A stretch of DNA of 64,000 bases from Planotetraspora thailandica. GTDB lineage: Bacteria; Actinomycetota; Actinomycetes; Streptosporangiales; Streptosporangiaceae. A program made the translations under genes and the position numbers. Shown piece after piece: positions 44,428 to 52,685 of the stretch. The notes beneath the pieces were generated by a model. The model had not been told where the DNA came from. It made no database searches and was given only the letters and a program-made list of their open reading frames with translations. The stretch spans positions 1-64,000 of the forward strand of contig NZ_BOOR01000027.1 in the NCBI RefSeq assembly GCF_016863335.1. The letters are read 5' to 3'. Each line of letters opens with the position of its first letter. Position 1 is the stretch's first letter.

Positions 44428-45042
44428 ATGAATGACCGCTCGCGGGATACTGGCCCGCTGGAACTGCTGCCAGAGCTCAGGGATCGTCTGGCCGAGCTTA
44501 GGGGCGAACTCCTCTGGGGCCGGCTCGCTGGGACTGCGCCTGATGCCGGATGGCTGGCCTGTGAGCTCATCGAAGCCGGACTTGATACGCCTGCGGTCTG
44601 GGAACTCGCGGGCTACGCGTTGTCCATCGGGCCGATGACCGAAGTCGAGCCGCTGGTCCGTCAGGTGATGGTGGAGAGCGGCTTCCCACCCATCGATCTC
44701 CAGCGCACGCCGTGCGAGGTCACCCTGGACGTAGCGGAGGTACCAAGGGTCTCGGTTCACGCCGGGACCCTTCGGCGTGTTCGGGGAGCCCGGGATCATT
44801 CCGGAAGCCGTCGGAATCTCACCGTTGACCTGCGAAAACGCCGTCAAGATCATTCCGGATATATTCCGGGAGTGGCGGCATCGGGGTGCATCCGGCAGCC
44901 TCCGGTTGCATGCGCGGCGGGAGCCGTACAACGCGAAAGACCAGCTCAGAGGGCATCTGGGCTGGTCTGGGGAGCGCGCCCTGAGGGATTCGAACCCCCG
45001 ACCGTCGGATTAGAAGTCCGATGCTCTATCCGGCTGAGCTAA
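44428..45042 (+). CDS. Hypothetical protein, C-terminal part doubtful
   Basis: Starts at ATG 44428 in frame with the integrase remnant. The first about 100 residues (LELLPELRDRLAELRGELLW, GWLACELIEAGLDTPAVWEL, SGFPPIDLQ) look like a small helical protein of unknown function that I recall from actinomycete mobile DNA. After about residue 110 the text is irregular, and the frame runs into the tRNA-Arg on the other strand, so the true end has probably been lost. Confidence 0.35.
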   Translation: MNDRSRDTGPLELLPELRDRLAELRGELLWGRLAGTAPDAGWLACELIEAGLDTPAVWELAGYALSIGPMTEVEPLVRQVMVESGFPPIDLQRTPCEVTLDVAEVPRVSVHAGTLRRVRGARDHSGSRRNLTVDLRKRRQDHSGYIPGVAASGCIRQPPVACAAGAVQRERPAQRASGLVWGARPEGFEPPTVGLEVRCSIRLS

Positions 45043-45048
45043 GGGCGC
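44975..45048 (-). tRNA. tRNA-Arg (anticodon TCT)
   Basis: A complete 74-nt cloverleaf. Acceptor GCGCCCT pairs with AGGGCGC, discriminator G. D-arm is GCTC/GAGC, anticodon stem TCGGA/TCCGA around CTTCTAA (anticodon TCT, reading AGA), and T-arm GGGGG-TTCGAAT-CCCTC. CCA is not encoded. Its 3' half is duplicated at 33235-33277. Confidence 0.95.
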
Positions 45049-45106
45049 TCGTGCCTAATTCTGCATGATCCCACGAGTGCCTGGACAACTGGTATTCGCC
45101 TGGACG

Positions 45107-46078
45107 TCAGATCATGCCGCGCGGCGACAGCCCGGCCTTGCGGTAGATCTCGTCGATGACGGCCATGTTGGCGATCGACGTGGCCGGCGGCGTGAGGTTG
45201 CCCTCGCCGGTCTGCACGGCCGACAGGAAGGCGCGGAGCTGGTAGGTGTAGGTGGCTTCCCCGGCCACACGCTCCCGCTTCTTCACGCCGTCCACCGTGT
45301 ACGAGAGGCGGTGGAAGACCTGGGGGGCGATGAAGTTGGTCACCCGCATTTGGCCTCGTGATCCCGTCACCCGGGCGGCGATCTTCAGCACGTGAGACGA
45401 CCACATGGAGGCGGTGACGCGTCCCGAGGCGCCGGAAGGGAACCTCAGCGTGGCGGTCATCGCGCGGTCCACCTGCGGTTTCCTCAGCAACGCGCGGGCC
45501 GACTCGACGGCGGGCTCACCTCCGCCGAGGAACCGGGCGAGGTGTACGGCATAGCAACCCGCGTCCATGAGCGCCCCGCCGGAGAGGGGCAGGGAGTATC
45601 GGATGTCGGAGAAGCGGGGGAGTGGGAAGCATAGAGCCGTCTCGATCTGCTCGATCTCTCCCAGTTCGCCGACGATCGACGCCATCCGCTCAGCGAGCGG
45701 GTGATACCGGTAGTGGAACGCCTCCATCACGACAAGTCCGGACTTGTCGGCGGCGTCGGCCACCGTGCGGGCTTCCTTCTCGTTCGAGGCGAACGGCTTC
45801 TCGCACAGAACGTGCTTGCCGGCTTCGAGAGCGCGGATCGTCCATTCGGCGTGCAGGGCGTTGGGCAGCGGGTTGTAGACCGCGTCGATCGAAGGATCGT
45901 CGATCAGCGCCTCGTACGAGTCGTGGACCATCGGAATGCCGTGTTTGGCGGCGAATTCGGCGGCTCGGGAGCGGTCCCTGGCGGCGACGGCTGCGACCTG
46001 GACCTCCGGCACGGACCGAGCTGGCTTGATCAAGGCGGCGGGGGCGATTCGCGCAGCCCCGAGTGTTCCGATGCGCAC
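45107..46078 (-). CDS. Gfo/Idh/MocA-family NAD(P)-dependent oxidoreductase
   Basis: 323 aa. The Rossmann start is MRIGTLGAARIAP (GxGxxxxA variant). The family signature HVLCEKPFASNEKEARTVAD contains the catalytic-site Lys-Pro. Further matches are YNPLPNALHAEWTIRALEAG and GGALMDAGCYAVHLARFLGG (His of the K..D..H type triad). Oxidises a sugar, inositol or related alcohol; substrate unknown. It is divergent from the APH-like kinase gene and just outside the tRNA-Arg island. Confidence 0.88.
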   Translation of the reverse strand: MRIGTLGAARIAPAALIKPARSVPEVQVAAVAARDRSRAAEFAAKHGIPMVHDSYEALIDDPSIDAVYNPLPNALHAEWTIRALEAGKHVLCEKPFASNEKEARTVADAADKSGLVVMEAFHYRYHPLAERMASIVGELGEIEQIETALCFPLPRFSDIRYSLPLSGGALMDAGCYAVHLARFLGGGEPAVESARALLRKPQVDRAMTATLRFPSGASGRVTASMWSSHVLKIAARVTGSRGQMRVTNFIAPQVFHRLSYTVDGVKKRERVAGEATYTYQLRAFLSAVQTGEGNLTPPATSIANMAVIDEIYRKAGLSPRGMI

Positions 46079-46196
46079 GCGGACATCCTAGATCCCGGTC
46101 CACGGCCGAGTGATCTCGGTCACCCGGCGGTCCTTTGTGTGACCGATGCACCGAACTACCCGCACGAAGAGATCATGACCATTAGGGTGATTGGCC

Positions 46197-47024
46197 ATGG
46201 TCGTGCGCTCGGCTCCCTCGATGATCCTGCTCGGTGGCGATGTCACCGAAGGAGTCGTCAGGGTGGGGGCCACCGTACATCGCTCGATGAAGCCCTGCTC
46301 TCCGTCGGTTCACGCGGTGCTGCGGCATCTCGAAGCCGTCGGGTTCGAGGGCGCTCCGCGCGTGCTCGGCACGGACGGACGGGACACCGAGATCCTCTCC
46401 TTCGTCGAAGGTCACGTGCCCTTCGGCTCGCTCCCCGCCTACGCCGTCACTGATGCGACGCTCATCGCGCTCGCCCGCCTTCTGCGGCGCTTCCATGACG
46501 CCGTCGCGTCTTTCACGCCTTCACCCGGTTCGATCTGGGAGGAGGGGTCGGTTCTCGATGATGAGCCCGAGTTGGTCGGGCACTGCGACGTGACCCCTGG
46601 CAACGTCGTGTTCCGCGAGGATTTCGACGAAAGCGGGCAACTGCGGCTCGTGCCGTACGCGTTGATCGATTTCGACATGGCCCGGCCCACGACGCGGCTG
46701 TTCGACGTGGTGACCACACTTAGGCACTGGGCCCCGATCGCCGACCCGGTCGATCGCGATCCCCTCCTGCGCGACCTCGATGTGGGTGCGCGGCTGCGGC
46801 TGTTCTGCGACGCGTACGGCCTCGCCTGGCAGGACAGGCTGAGGCTGCTCGAGAAAGCCCGCACTCGATTCGATCGCGTCTATGTGGCCATGCGGTACAA
46901 GGCGGAGACCTCGGGCGGCGGCTGGGCCCGGATGTGGGAGGAAGGAGTCGGGCAGCGGATCAGGAGAGCCGCCGCTTGGCTCGACGCCAACCAGGACACT
47001 CTCCACGATCAGCTCGTGAGGTGA
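46197..47024 (+). CDS. Aminoglycoside-phosphotransferase-like (APH) kinase
   Basis: 275 aa from ATG 46197 (AGGGTGA about 6 nt upstream); a TTG at 46191 is also in frame. The Brenner motif ELVGHCDVTPGNVVF has the catalytic Asp and metal Asn, and ALIDFDMARPTTRLFDV gives the second metal Asp with D after the DFG-equivalent. The N-lobe Gly loop is poor (LLGGDVTEGVVRVGATVHRS). Similar proteins phosphorylate small metabolites or are resistance-like kinases of unknown substrate. The 53-bp repeat array follows it. Confidence 0.8.
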   Translation: MVVRSAPSMILLGGDVTEGVVRVGATVHRSMKPCSPSVHAVLRHLEAVGFEGAPRVLGTDGRDTEILSFVEGHVPFGSLPAYAVTDATLIALARLLRRFHDAVASFTPSPGSIWEEGSVLDDEPELVGHCDVTPGNVVFREDFDESGQLRLVPYALIDFDMARPTTRLFDVVTTLRHWAPIADPVDRDPLLRDLDVGARLRLFCDAYGLAWQDRLRLLEKARTRFDRVYVAMRYKAETSGGGWARMWEEGVGQRIRRAAAWLDANQDTLHDQLVR

Positions 47025-47047
47025 TCACGCAACCGTTGGGGTGTGAT

Positions 47048-47124
47048 CACCCCAACCTTGGGTGTAGGTCAGAGCGCCCAACCTTGGGCACAGGTCAGTG
47101 CGCCCAACCTTGGGCGTGATCATG
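47048..47124 (+). repeat. 26-bp tandem repeat, three copies, each with a CCCAACCTTGGG core
   Basis: CCCAACCTTGGG lies at 47051, 47077 and 47103, a constant 26-bp step, separated by (T/C)A(G)GGTCAG-like spacers. Each core can pair with itself (CCCAA/TTGGG). A weaker relative (CAACCGTTGGGG) precedes it at about 47030. The last copy runs directly into the 53-bp array. Confidence 0.75.
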
Positions 47125-47232
47125 CAGAACTTCGGGGACATGGCGCGTGGCCTGCGCATTTCCAGTTCGTGATCATGCAGAAGTTCGGCGGTATCACTCC
47201 CGACCTGGGTGAATGCGCTTCGTGATCATGCA
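47116..47232 (+). repeat. 53-bp repeat array, left arm (three copies, plus orientation)
   Basis: GTGATCATGCAGAACTTC-type units start at 47116, 47169 and 47222, exactly 53 bp apart; the last is cut after GTGATCATGCA. The unit tails (GACATGGCGCGTGGCCTGCG and relatives) are less conserved. The array lies between the APH-like gene and CobD/CbiB. Confidence 0.85.
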
Positions 47233-47286
47233 CTTACGCCCTCGCTCCGGCCTGCCGTACGGCAAAGAAGTCCGCAATGCGCCAGA

Positions 47287-48237
47287 ATGCCCCACGTGAT
47301 CAGGGGAAACGGAACATCGGCCGGTCTGCTCCTCGGTGCCGCGGTCGACGCGGCCATCGGGGACCCGCGCCGAGGGCATCCAGTGGCGGTGTTCGGCAGT
47401 CGAGTCGCCGTCCTGGAAAAACGCATATATCGCGACTCCCGGCTTCGGGGGGTGGCGTTCACCACCATCTGCGTCGGTGCGGCAACTGGCATCGGCCTGG
47501 CCGCGCACCGGCTGACCCGGGACAGGCCCATCGCCCGTACGGTCGTCACGGCTGCCGCGACCTGGGCCGTTCTCGGTGGGACGACCCTCGCGAAAGAGGG
47601 CGTTCACATGGCCGGCTCGCTCGAAGCCGGTGATCTCGCCGCCGCCCGCGAGCGCCTTCCCCATCTGTGCGGACGCGACCCCTCGCGCCTGGACGAAAGC
47701 GAGTTGGCGAGGGCCACCGTCGAGTCGATCGCCGAGAACACCTCCGATGCGGTCGTCGCGCCGCTCTTCTGGGGAGCGGTGGCCGGTGTGCCCGGTCTTC
47801 TGGCGTACCGGGCGATCAACACCCTTGATGCGATGGTGGGTCACCGTTCGCCGCGCTATAACCGGTTCGGTTGGGCGTCGGCGCGTCTGGACGACGTCGC
47901 GAATTTCGTGCCCGCACGGCTGACCGGCCTGCTCACGAGTGCGCTCGCGCCGGTCGCGGGCGGGTCGCCGCGCCGCGCCCTGGCCGCGCTGCGCCGCGAC
48001 GGCCACCGTCATCCCAGCCCCAACGCCGGCAGGTGCGAGGCCGCCTTCGCGGGCGCCCTCGGCGTACGGCTCGGCGGCGTGAACGATTACGGCGGACGCC
48101 TGGAGCACCGCCCCGAGCTGGGGGACGGCCCGCGCCCCGCGGTCGCGGACGTCCGCAGGTCCGTACGGCTGGCGCGCGCGGTGTCGTTGTCGGCGGTCGC
48201 GCTGGCGGTCGGGGCCCGGCTCCTGCGTCGTGCATGA
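47287..48237 (+). CDS. cobD: Cobalamin biosynthesis protein CobD/CbiB
   Basis: 316 aa from ATG 47287. Membrane protein that attaches the aminopropanol(-phosphate) side chain to cobyric acid. The start GLLLGAAVDAAIGDPRRGHP matches the family (DxxxGDPxxxxHP), followed by RLPHLCGRDPSRLDES, the signature VESIAENTSDAVVAPLFWGA, and YRAINTLDAMVGHRSPRYNR FGWASARLDDV. Several hydrophobic spans are present. The frame is open earlier (47209), but that part encodes the repeat array. The stop TGA lies within the first unit of the right repeat array. No other cob genes are in the window. Confidence 0.88.
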   Translation: MPHVIRGNGTSAGLLLGAAVDAAIGDPRRGHPVAVFGSRVAVLEKRIYRDSRLRGVAFTTICVGAATGIGLAAHRLTRDRPIARTVVTAAATWAVLGGTTLAKEGVHMAGSLEAGDLAAARERLPHLCGRDPSRLDESELARATVESIAENTSDAVVAPLFWGAVAGVPGLLAYRAINTLDAMVGHRSPRYNRFGWASARLDDVANFVPARLTGLLTSALAPVAGGSPRRALAALRRDGHRHPSPNAGRCEAAFAGALGVRLGGVNDYGGRLEHRPELGDGPRPAVADVRRSVRLARAVSLSAVALAVGARLLRRA

Positions 48238-48454
48238 TCACGAACAACCGACTCGCAGGTCATGGGTGGTCAGCGCGAACTTCTGCATGATCACGAAGGA
48301 GAAACCAGCAGGTCAGCGGCCGCATCCCCGAACTTCTGCATGATCACGCGCAGGAAGGTCGCAGGTCAGCGGCCATGTTCCCGAAGTTCTGCATGATCAC
48401 GGGACGGGGGAGTCGCAGGTCAGAGGCCATGTTCCCGAACTTCTGCATGATCAC
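48231..48454 (-). repeat. 53-bp repeat array, right arm (five copies, inverted)
   Basis: TGCATGATCAC (plus view) lies at 48231, 48284, 48337, 48390 and 48444, steps of 53, 53, 53 and 54 bp. On the minus strand each complete unit reads GTGATCATGCAGAA(C/G)TTC, then about GGGAACATGGCC(G/T)CTGACCTGCG. Orientation is opposite to the left arm, so the two arrays face each other across cobD. Confidence 0.9.
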
Positions 48455-48545
48455 GCGCCACAGGGCGGTTGCCGGATGTGGGAAGGGAACCGGCTTGAAG
48501 TTGTCCGATCTTCGGCATACCGCAGGGCCTGGTCGCAGCAGGAAC

Positions 48546-49460
48546 ATGTCGTCCATGACAGCAGTAGTGGAGACCGAAGGGCTGACGAAGTTCTACGGCA
48601 CCCGCAAAGGCCTCGAGGACCTCACTCTCCAGATCCAGCCGGGCGAGGTCTTCGGCTATCTCGGCCCCAACGGCGCGGGGAAGACGACGACGATTCGCCT
48701 GCTCCTCGACGTCATCCGGCCGACCTCCGGCCGGGCGACCGTGCTCGGGGCGGACACCCGCGACACCGCGGTGCGCGGCAGGATCGGATACCTCCCCGGC
48801 GAGCTCGCGCTGGCGGGTCGCGAGAGGGCCCATGACTTCCTCGGCTTCCTCGCCGAGGTCCGGGGCGGGGTGAGCCGGGGCCGCATCGACGAACTGGCCG
48901 ACCGCCTGGACGCCGACCTGTCGATCAGGATGGGCCAGCTCTCCAAAGGCAACAAGCAGAAGGTCGGCCTCATCCAGGCGTTCATGCACGAGCCGGAGCT
49001 GCTCATCCTCGACGAGCCGACCAGCGGACTCGACCCGCTGGTCCAGCACGAGTTCCTGGCGATGGTCAGGGAGGTCCGCACGTCCGGCCGCACCGTGCTG
49101 ATGTCGTCGCACGTGCTGGGCGAGGTGCAAAACGTGGCCGACCGCGTCGGCATCGTCCGGGCCGGACGGCTGGTGGCCGTGGAGGACGTCGCGGCCCTGC
49201 GTGAGCGTGCCGTCCGCCATGTGGAGTTCCACTTCGACGCGCCCGTGCCGAAGGAGGCCTTCGAGGGTCTGCCTGGCGTGAGGGACGTCGTGGTGGAGGG
49301 CGCGAGCCTGCGCTGCACGATCGACGGCCGGCCCGACGCGCTGATCAAGGCCGCGGCGAGGTTCACCGTCGTCCACATGGTCAGCTCCGAGCCCGACCTC
49401 GAAGAGATCTTCCTCACCTACTACAGCGAGGAGGCCCCCCGTGCCCACGCTGGTGCGTAA
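48546..49460 (+). CDS. ABC transporter ATP-binding protein (drug/exporter type)
   Basis: 304 aa from ATG 48546 (alternative ATG 48555); the frame further upstream only translates the repeat array. Walker A is GPNGAGKTTTIR, signature QLSKGNKQKVGLIQAF, Walker B LLILDEPTSGLDPL and the H-loop VLMSSHVLGE. The C-terminal tail (about 220-300) is the usual DrrA/CcmA-like extension ending LEEIFLTYYSEEA. Paired with the next permease gene by a 20-bp overlap. Confidence 0.9.
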   Translation: MSSMTAVVETEGLTKFYGTRKGLEDLTLQIQPGEVFGYLGPNGAGKTTTIRLLLDVIRPTSGRATVLGADTRDTAVRGRIGYLPGELALAGRERAHDFLGFLAEVRGGVSRGRIDELADRLDADLSIRMGQLSKGNKQKVGLIQAFMHEPELLILDEPTSGLDPLVQHEFLAMVREVRTSGRTVLMSSHVLGEVQNVADRVGIVRAGRLVAVEDVAALRERAVRHVEFHFDAPVPKEAFEGLPGVRDVVVEGASLRCTIDGRPDALIKAAARFTVVHMVSSEPDLEEIFLTYYSEEAPRAHAGA

Positions 49461-50241
49461 GACCCTGCGCGACTACCGCCGGAGCGTCATCGGCTGGGCG
49501 GTCGGCATCTCCGCCTTCCTGTCGCTGTACCTGTCGATCTATCCGAGCATCAGGAGCAATCCCGACTTCGCCCAGCAGGCCGCCCTGTCGAAGTACCCCG
49601 GCCCGCTGAGGGACCTGATGGGCGGCCTCGCCGACATCGCGTCGGGCACGGGCTATCTCCAGGCCGTCGTCTACCAGCTGTTCGTCCCGATCCTCCTGAC
49701 CATCTGCGCGATGCTCCTCGGCACACGGGCGATCGCCGCTCCGGAGGAGGACGGCACGCTGGAGCTCACGGTGACCCTGCCGATCGACCGTGGCCGGCTC
49801 GTGCTGGAGCGGTGGGCGGCCGTGGCCCTGGGCGTGCTGGCGGTCGCGATCGTCACGCTGGCCCTGGTCCTGGCGCTCGGGTCCGTGAGCGACATCGGCG
49901 TCCCGATGGGCAACATCATCGCTGCGCACACCGGGCTGTTCCTGCTCGCGCTGTTCTTCGGCACGCTGGCGCTCACCGTGGGGGCCGCCACGGGCAGCAA
50001 GGCGGTCTCCCTCGCGGTCGGCGGAGGTTACGCGCTGGCGGGGTACGTCGTCGAGACGCTCGGCAAGAGCGTGGACGCGATCTCGTGGCTGCGCTGGGTC
50101 TCGCCCTTCCACTACTACCTGGACGGCAGCCCGGTCGCACTCGGCTGGCCCCTCGGGGACTACCTTGTGCTTCTCGGCGCGACCGCCGTGCTCGTGACGA
50201 CGGCGATGCTCGCCTTCTCCCGGCGTGATGTGGGTGTCTGA
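49441..50241 (+). CDS. ABC exporter permease
   Basis: 266 aa from GTG 49441. Six hydrophobic spans are visible (VIGWAVGISAFLSLYLSIYP, LFVPILLTICAMLLGTRAIA, WAAVALGVLAVAIVTLALVL, LFLLALFFGTLALTVGAATG, AVGGGYALAGYVVETLG, DYLVLLGATAVLVTTAMLAF). It contains AAPEEDGTLELTVTLPIDRG, typical of the ABC-2-type family. Works with the preceding ATPase to export an unknown compound; TGATG overlap with the PucR gene indicates one operon. Confidence 0.85.
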   Translation: MPTLVRKTLRDYRRSVIGWAVGISAFLSLYLSIYPSIRSNPDFAQQAALSKYPGPLRDLMGGLADIASGTGYLQAVVYQLFVPILLTICAMLLGTRAIAAPEEDGTLELTVTLPIDRGRLVLERWAAVALGVLAVAIVTLALVLALGSVSDIGVPMGNIIAAHTGLFLLALFFGTLALTVGAATGSKAVSLAVGGGYALAGYVVETLGKSVDAISWLRWVSPFHYYLDGSPVALGWPLGDYLVLLGATAVLVTTAMLAFSRRDVGV

Positions 50242-51293
50242 TGGACGACGTTCTCGCTCGGGTGAGCGAGGCGACCGGGGTGCCCGCCGACCTTCTCGGC
50301 GGGTACCTCTCTGTGCTCGCGGCCACCGCCGCGACCGGCCGGCTGCCCGGCCGCGCCGAGGTCGACGACCTCAAGGTGTGCGGCGCGCTCGCCGCCGAGC
50401 GCGGCATCCCCCTGCGCGTGCTCGCCGACGCCTGCCTGCACGCCGCCGAACTGACCGCCGGAGGAGCCTTCGGCGCCGTACGGCGGAGCATGGCCGCCTT
50501 CGCGGAAGGCTACGAGGCGGCCCAGCTCACGGCCATCAGGAAGGAAGAGGAGGGCCGCCGTGCGTTCGTCGACGACCTCTTGTGGGGCAGGGCCGACGCC
50601 CGCAGGGCCGAGCACTTCGGATTACGCCTGGCCGAGGCTTACATGGCGACCGTCGTCAAGGCCGACAGAGCCCTGGCCGCCGAAGATCCGCTGATCCGGC
50701 GGATCGAGCAAGCGCTCGTCGCGAGGTTCGGATCGCACAACATCCTCGTCGCCGCGCGCGACGGGCTGCTGGTGTGCGTCGCGCCGGGCTCGCTGGGTGC
50801 GGCGGGAGGAGAGTTCGTCCACCATGTGCGGTCGGCGCTGCCGTCGTTCCGGGCGGGGGTGGGCAGGCCGCACGCCGGACCCGGCGGGATCGTCACCTCC
50901 TATCAGGAGGCGGCGAACGCCATCGAGCTCGGGGAGCGGCTCGGCCTTCGCCCCCAGGTGCTCAAAGCGTCCGACCTGCTCGTCTTCCCCGTCCTTCTCC
51001 GCGACAGGAGCGCGATCGTCGACCTCGTGTCGACCGTGCTCGGCCCGCTCACGACCACCCGGGGCGGCCCCGAGCCGCTGCTGGAGACCCTTGAGGCGAT
51101 CTTCGCCTCGCAGGGCAACCACACCGCGGCGGCCCGCAGGCTCGGCATCAGCGCCCGCACGATCACCTATCGGCTGGAGCGCGTCCGCAGACTCACCGGC
51201 TTCTCGCCGACCGACCCCACGCAGCGGTTCACCCTGGAGACCGCGGTGCTCGGTGCACGCCTACTGGAGTGGCCCGCGCAACCCCTGACGTGA
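50241..51293 (+). CDS. PucR-family transcriptional regulator
   Basis: 350 aa. The C-terminal helix-turn-helix is LLETLEAIFASQGNHTAAAR RLGISARTITYRLERVRRLTG, the PucR/CdaR type (GN...AAxxLxIHxxTxxYRL). Upstream lies a GGDEF-like regulatory fold (HNILVAARDGLLVCVAPG, GVGRPHAGPGGIVTSYQEA, ANAIELGERLG). N-terminal part helical. Coupled to the ABC exporter genes, which it probably controls. Confidence 0.85.
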   Translation: MDDVLARVSEATGVPADLLGGYLSVLAATAATGRLPGRAEVDDLKVCGALAAERGIPLRVLADACLHAAELTAGGAFGAVRRSMAAFAEGYEAAQLTAIRKEEEGRRAFVDDLLWGRADARRAEHFGLRLAEAYMATVVKADRALAAEDPLIRRIEQALVARFGSHNILVAARDGLLVCVAPGSLGAAGGEFVHHVRSALPSFRAGVGRPHAGPGGIVTSYQEAANAIELGERLGLRPQVLKASDLLVFPVLLRDRSAIVDLVSTVLGPLTTTRGGPEPLLETLEAIFASQGNHTAAARRLGISARTITYRLERVRRLTGFSPTDPTQRFTLETAVLGARLLEWPAQPLT

Positions 51294-51319
51294 CGCCCCT
51301 CCTGTCCTATATTCGACGC

Positions 51320-52024
51320 ATGCTCACCCCCCTTGGGCTTGTCCGGCGGTCCATCGGGCTGCTGATCGGGCTCGGCGCTCTCAGTTGCGCGCTCACCCTG
51401 CTCTACCTGGCCGTCAGTGCGCTGATGACGCTCGGCGGCAGCTGCGGGGCGGGCGGGCCGTACGTCGTCGAGACGCCCTGCCCGGCGGGCATCGCCTGGA
51501 TCATCCCTGTTTCGATCTTCGGTGGCCTGGCCGCGCTCGGCCTCTACGCGGTCAGTCTCCTGCCCGTGGGCCCGAAGCTCGTCGTGCTGGCCTGGCCCGC
51601 GTTGTTCCTGAGCCTCGGCTGGGTTTTCCTCGACGCGGCCCTCGACCCCGAGCTCGGCGTCGACGTGGGCTTCATGATCTGCGCCGTGCTGTTCATCGTC
51701 ATGGGCGGTCTCCCGCTGCTGTTCATGGCCAACCGCGACGCGCTGCGGCGCGTGTTCTGGGGCGTCGCACCTCCCCGGACCGCGCAGGCCCCGGTCGCCA
51801 CCCGCCCCGGAGAGGTGCACTGGACGACCACGGTCGAGCTTCCCGGTGACCGCGACCGCGACCGTCGACACGCCCACCCCCGCCGCCCTGAGCCGGAGCG
51901 GGCCCCGTCGGGCGCCGGAACGGGTCTGGTCGAGGCGCTCGAACGGCTGGCCGCCCTGCACAAGGAGGGCCGGCTCGACGACGCCGAATACGCCGCCGCG
52001 AAGAATCGCCTCCTGAACGGATGA
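51320..52024 (+). CDS. Membrane protein with C-terminal SHOCT domain
   Basis: 234 aa from ATG 51320. Four hydrophobic segments (IGLLIGLGALSCALTLLYLA, IAWIIPVSIFGGLAALGLYA, KLVVLAWPALFLSLGWVF, VGFMICAVLFIVMGGLPLLF) are followed by a charged linker and a SHOCT motif at the end (LVEALERLAALHKEGRLDDA EYAAAKNRLL). SHOCT tails occur on many short membrane proteins, role unclear. Coupled by ATGA to a tiny membrane ORF. Confidence 0.75.
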   Translation: MLTPLGLVRRSIGLLIGLGALSCALTLLYLAVSALMTLGGSCGAGGPYVVETPCPAGIAWIIPVSIFGGLAALGLYAVSLLPVGPKLVVLAWPALFLSLGWVFLDAALDPELGVDVGFMICAVLFIVMGGLPLLFMANRDALRRVFWGVAPPRTAQAPVATRPGEVHWTTTVELPGDRDRDRRHAHPRRPEPERAPSGAGTGLVEALERLAALHKEGRLDDAEYAAAKNRLLNG

Positions 52025-52131
52025 CGCAGATGAACACCACCGCCGTACGCGTGTTGTCGATCATCCTCCACGTGGCCGCCATCGCGGGCGGCGTCTACCT
52101 CGGCGTGTTGATCTTTCACGCCGCCACCTAG
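52021..52131 (+). CDS. 36-residue single-span membrane peptide
   Basis: ATG 52021 overlaps the stop of the SHOCT gene (ATGA), stop TAG 52129-52131. One hydrophobic helix, VLSIILHVAAIAGGVYLGVL, spans most of the product, with a short polar head (MTQMNTTAVR). No family known to me. The coupling and clean codon use suggest a real small protein that may assemble with the SHOCT protein. Confidence 0.5.
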   Translation: MTQMNTTAVRVLSIILHVAAIAGGVYLGVLIFHAAT

Positions 52132-52138
52132 GGCCTGT

Positions 52139-52275
52139 ACGGAGTTGAGATCAGAGGCAGCAGCACGATCCGGTAGTCGGCACCCCACCGGTGCCTCCTT
52201 GAACACCTCCGCGGGACCGGCGACGTCCAGCAACGTCACTCCGTCGTAGACGAGGATCGCAACGCGAAGTCGCAG
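52139..52275 (-). pseudogene. N-terminal relic of a GlxA-type DJ-1/PfpI regulator
   Basis: The minus strand encodes LRLRVAILVYDGVTLLDVAG, PAEVFKEA and then, in another frame, GADYRIVLLPL. This is the first about 45 residues of a GATase1/AraC-type (GlxA) regulator with a small deletion or frameshift after FKEA. The rest of the gene is gone. Confidence 0.6.
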
Positions 52276-52685
52276 GCCACGCGCTGGACTCGGCTGCGCG
52301 ACGTGGTGCCGCGCCGTGGTGGAGCGCACGGCTGCGATTTCGCCCTGTCCGGATATAAGTGCTTCCTGGCCGGACGAAGGCGGCGCTGCACGCCGATCGG
52401 TAGGCAGCATGAAAGTCGGACACGCGATCCACAATCAACACAAATCTGACACGCGGTCCGTCGATGGGCATTGAGCCTGCTGTTCAGCCGGGCTGGACGG
52501 CTCCGCGATCGGCACCCTGGTCGAGCGCACCACCCTTTCACCATGCTGCTGCATTTGCCCCGCATGGAAGGCCACGGCGGCCCGTGGCTTCACAACGGTC
52601 TCGCGCCGGCCGGGCACGGGGGCGGAAGCCGTCCGGGACGCATCGCCTCCTCCATCACGAGTCCAAATACGGAAAGGTGAGATAA
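52276..52685. other. Intergenic stretch before the BBE oxidase
   Basis: About 410 bp with no supported gene. GGAAAGGTGAGATA directly precedes the oxidase ATG as a ribosome site. A TATAAG/GGATAT-rich spot lies at about 52350; a promoter cannot be assigned with confidence. Confidence 0.4.

Noticed and set aside
47116-48454. CRISPR array around cobD
   Set aside because: The 53-bp units are contiguous, with partly conserved tails instead of unique spacers, occur in two opposite orientations, and no cas gene is near.
48344-48556. 70-codon minus-strand frame repeating MQNFGNMAADLR-like text
   Set aside because: The text arises from the 53-bp repeat; since 53 is not a multiple of 3 the frame cannot be kept across units.
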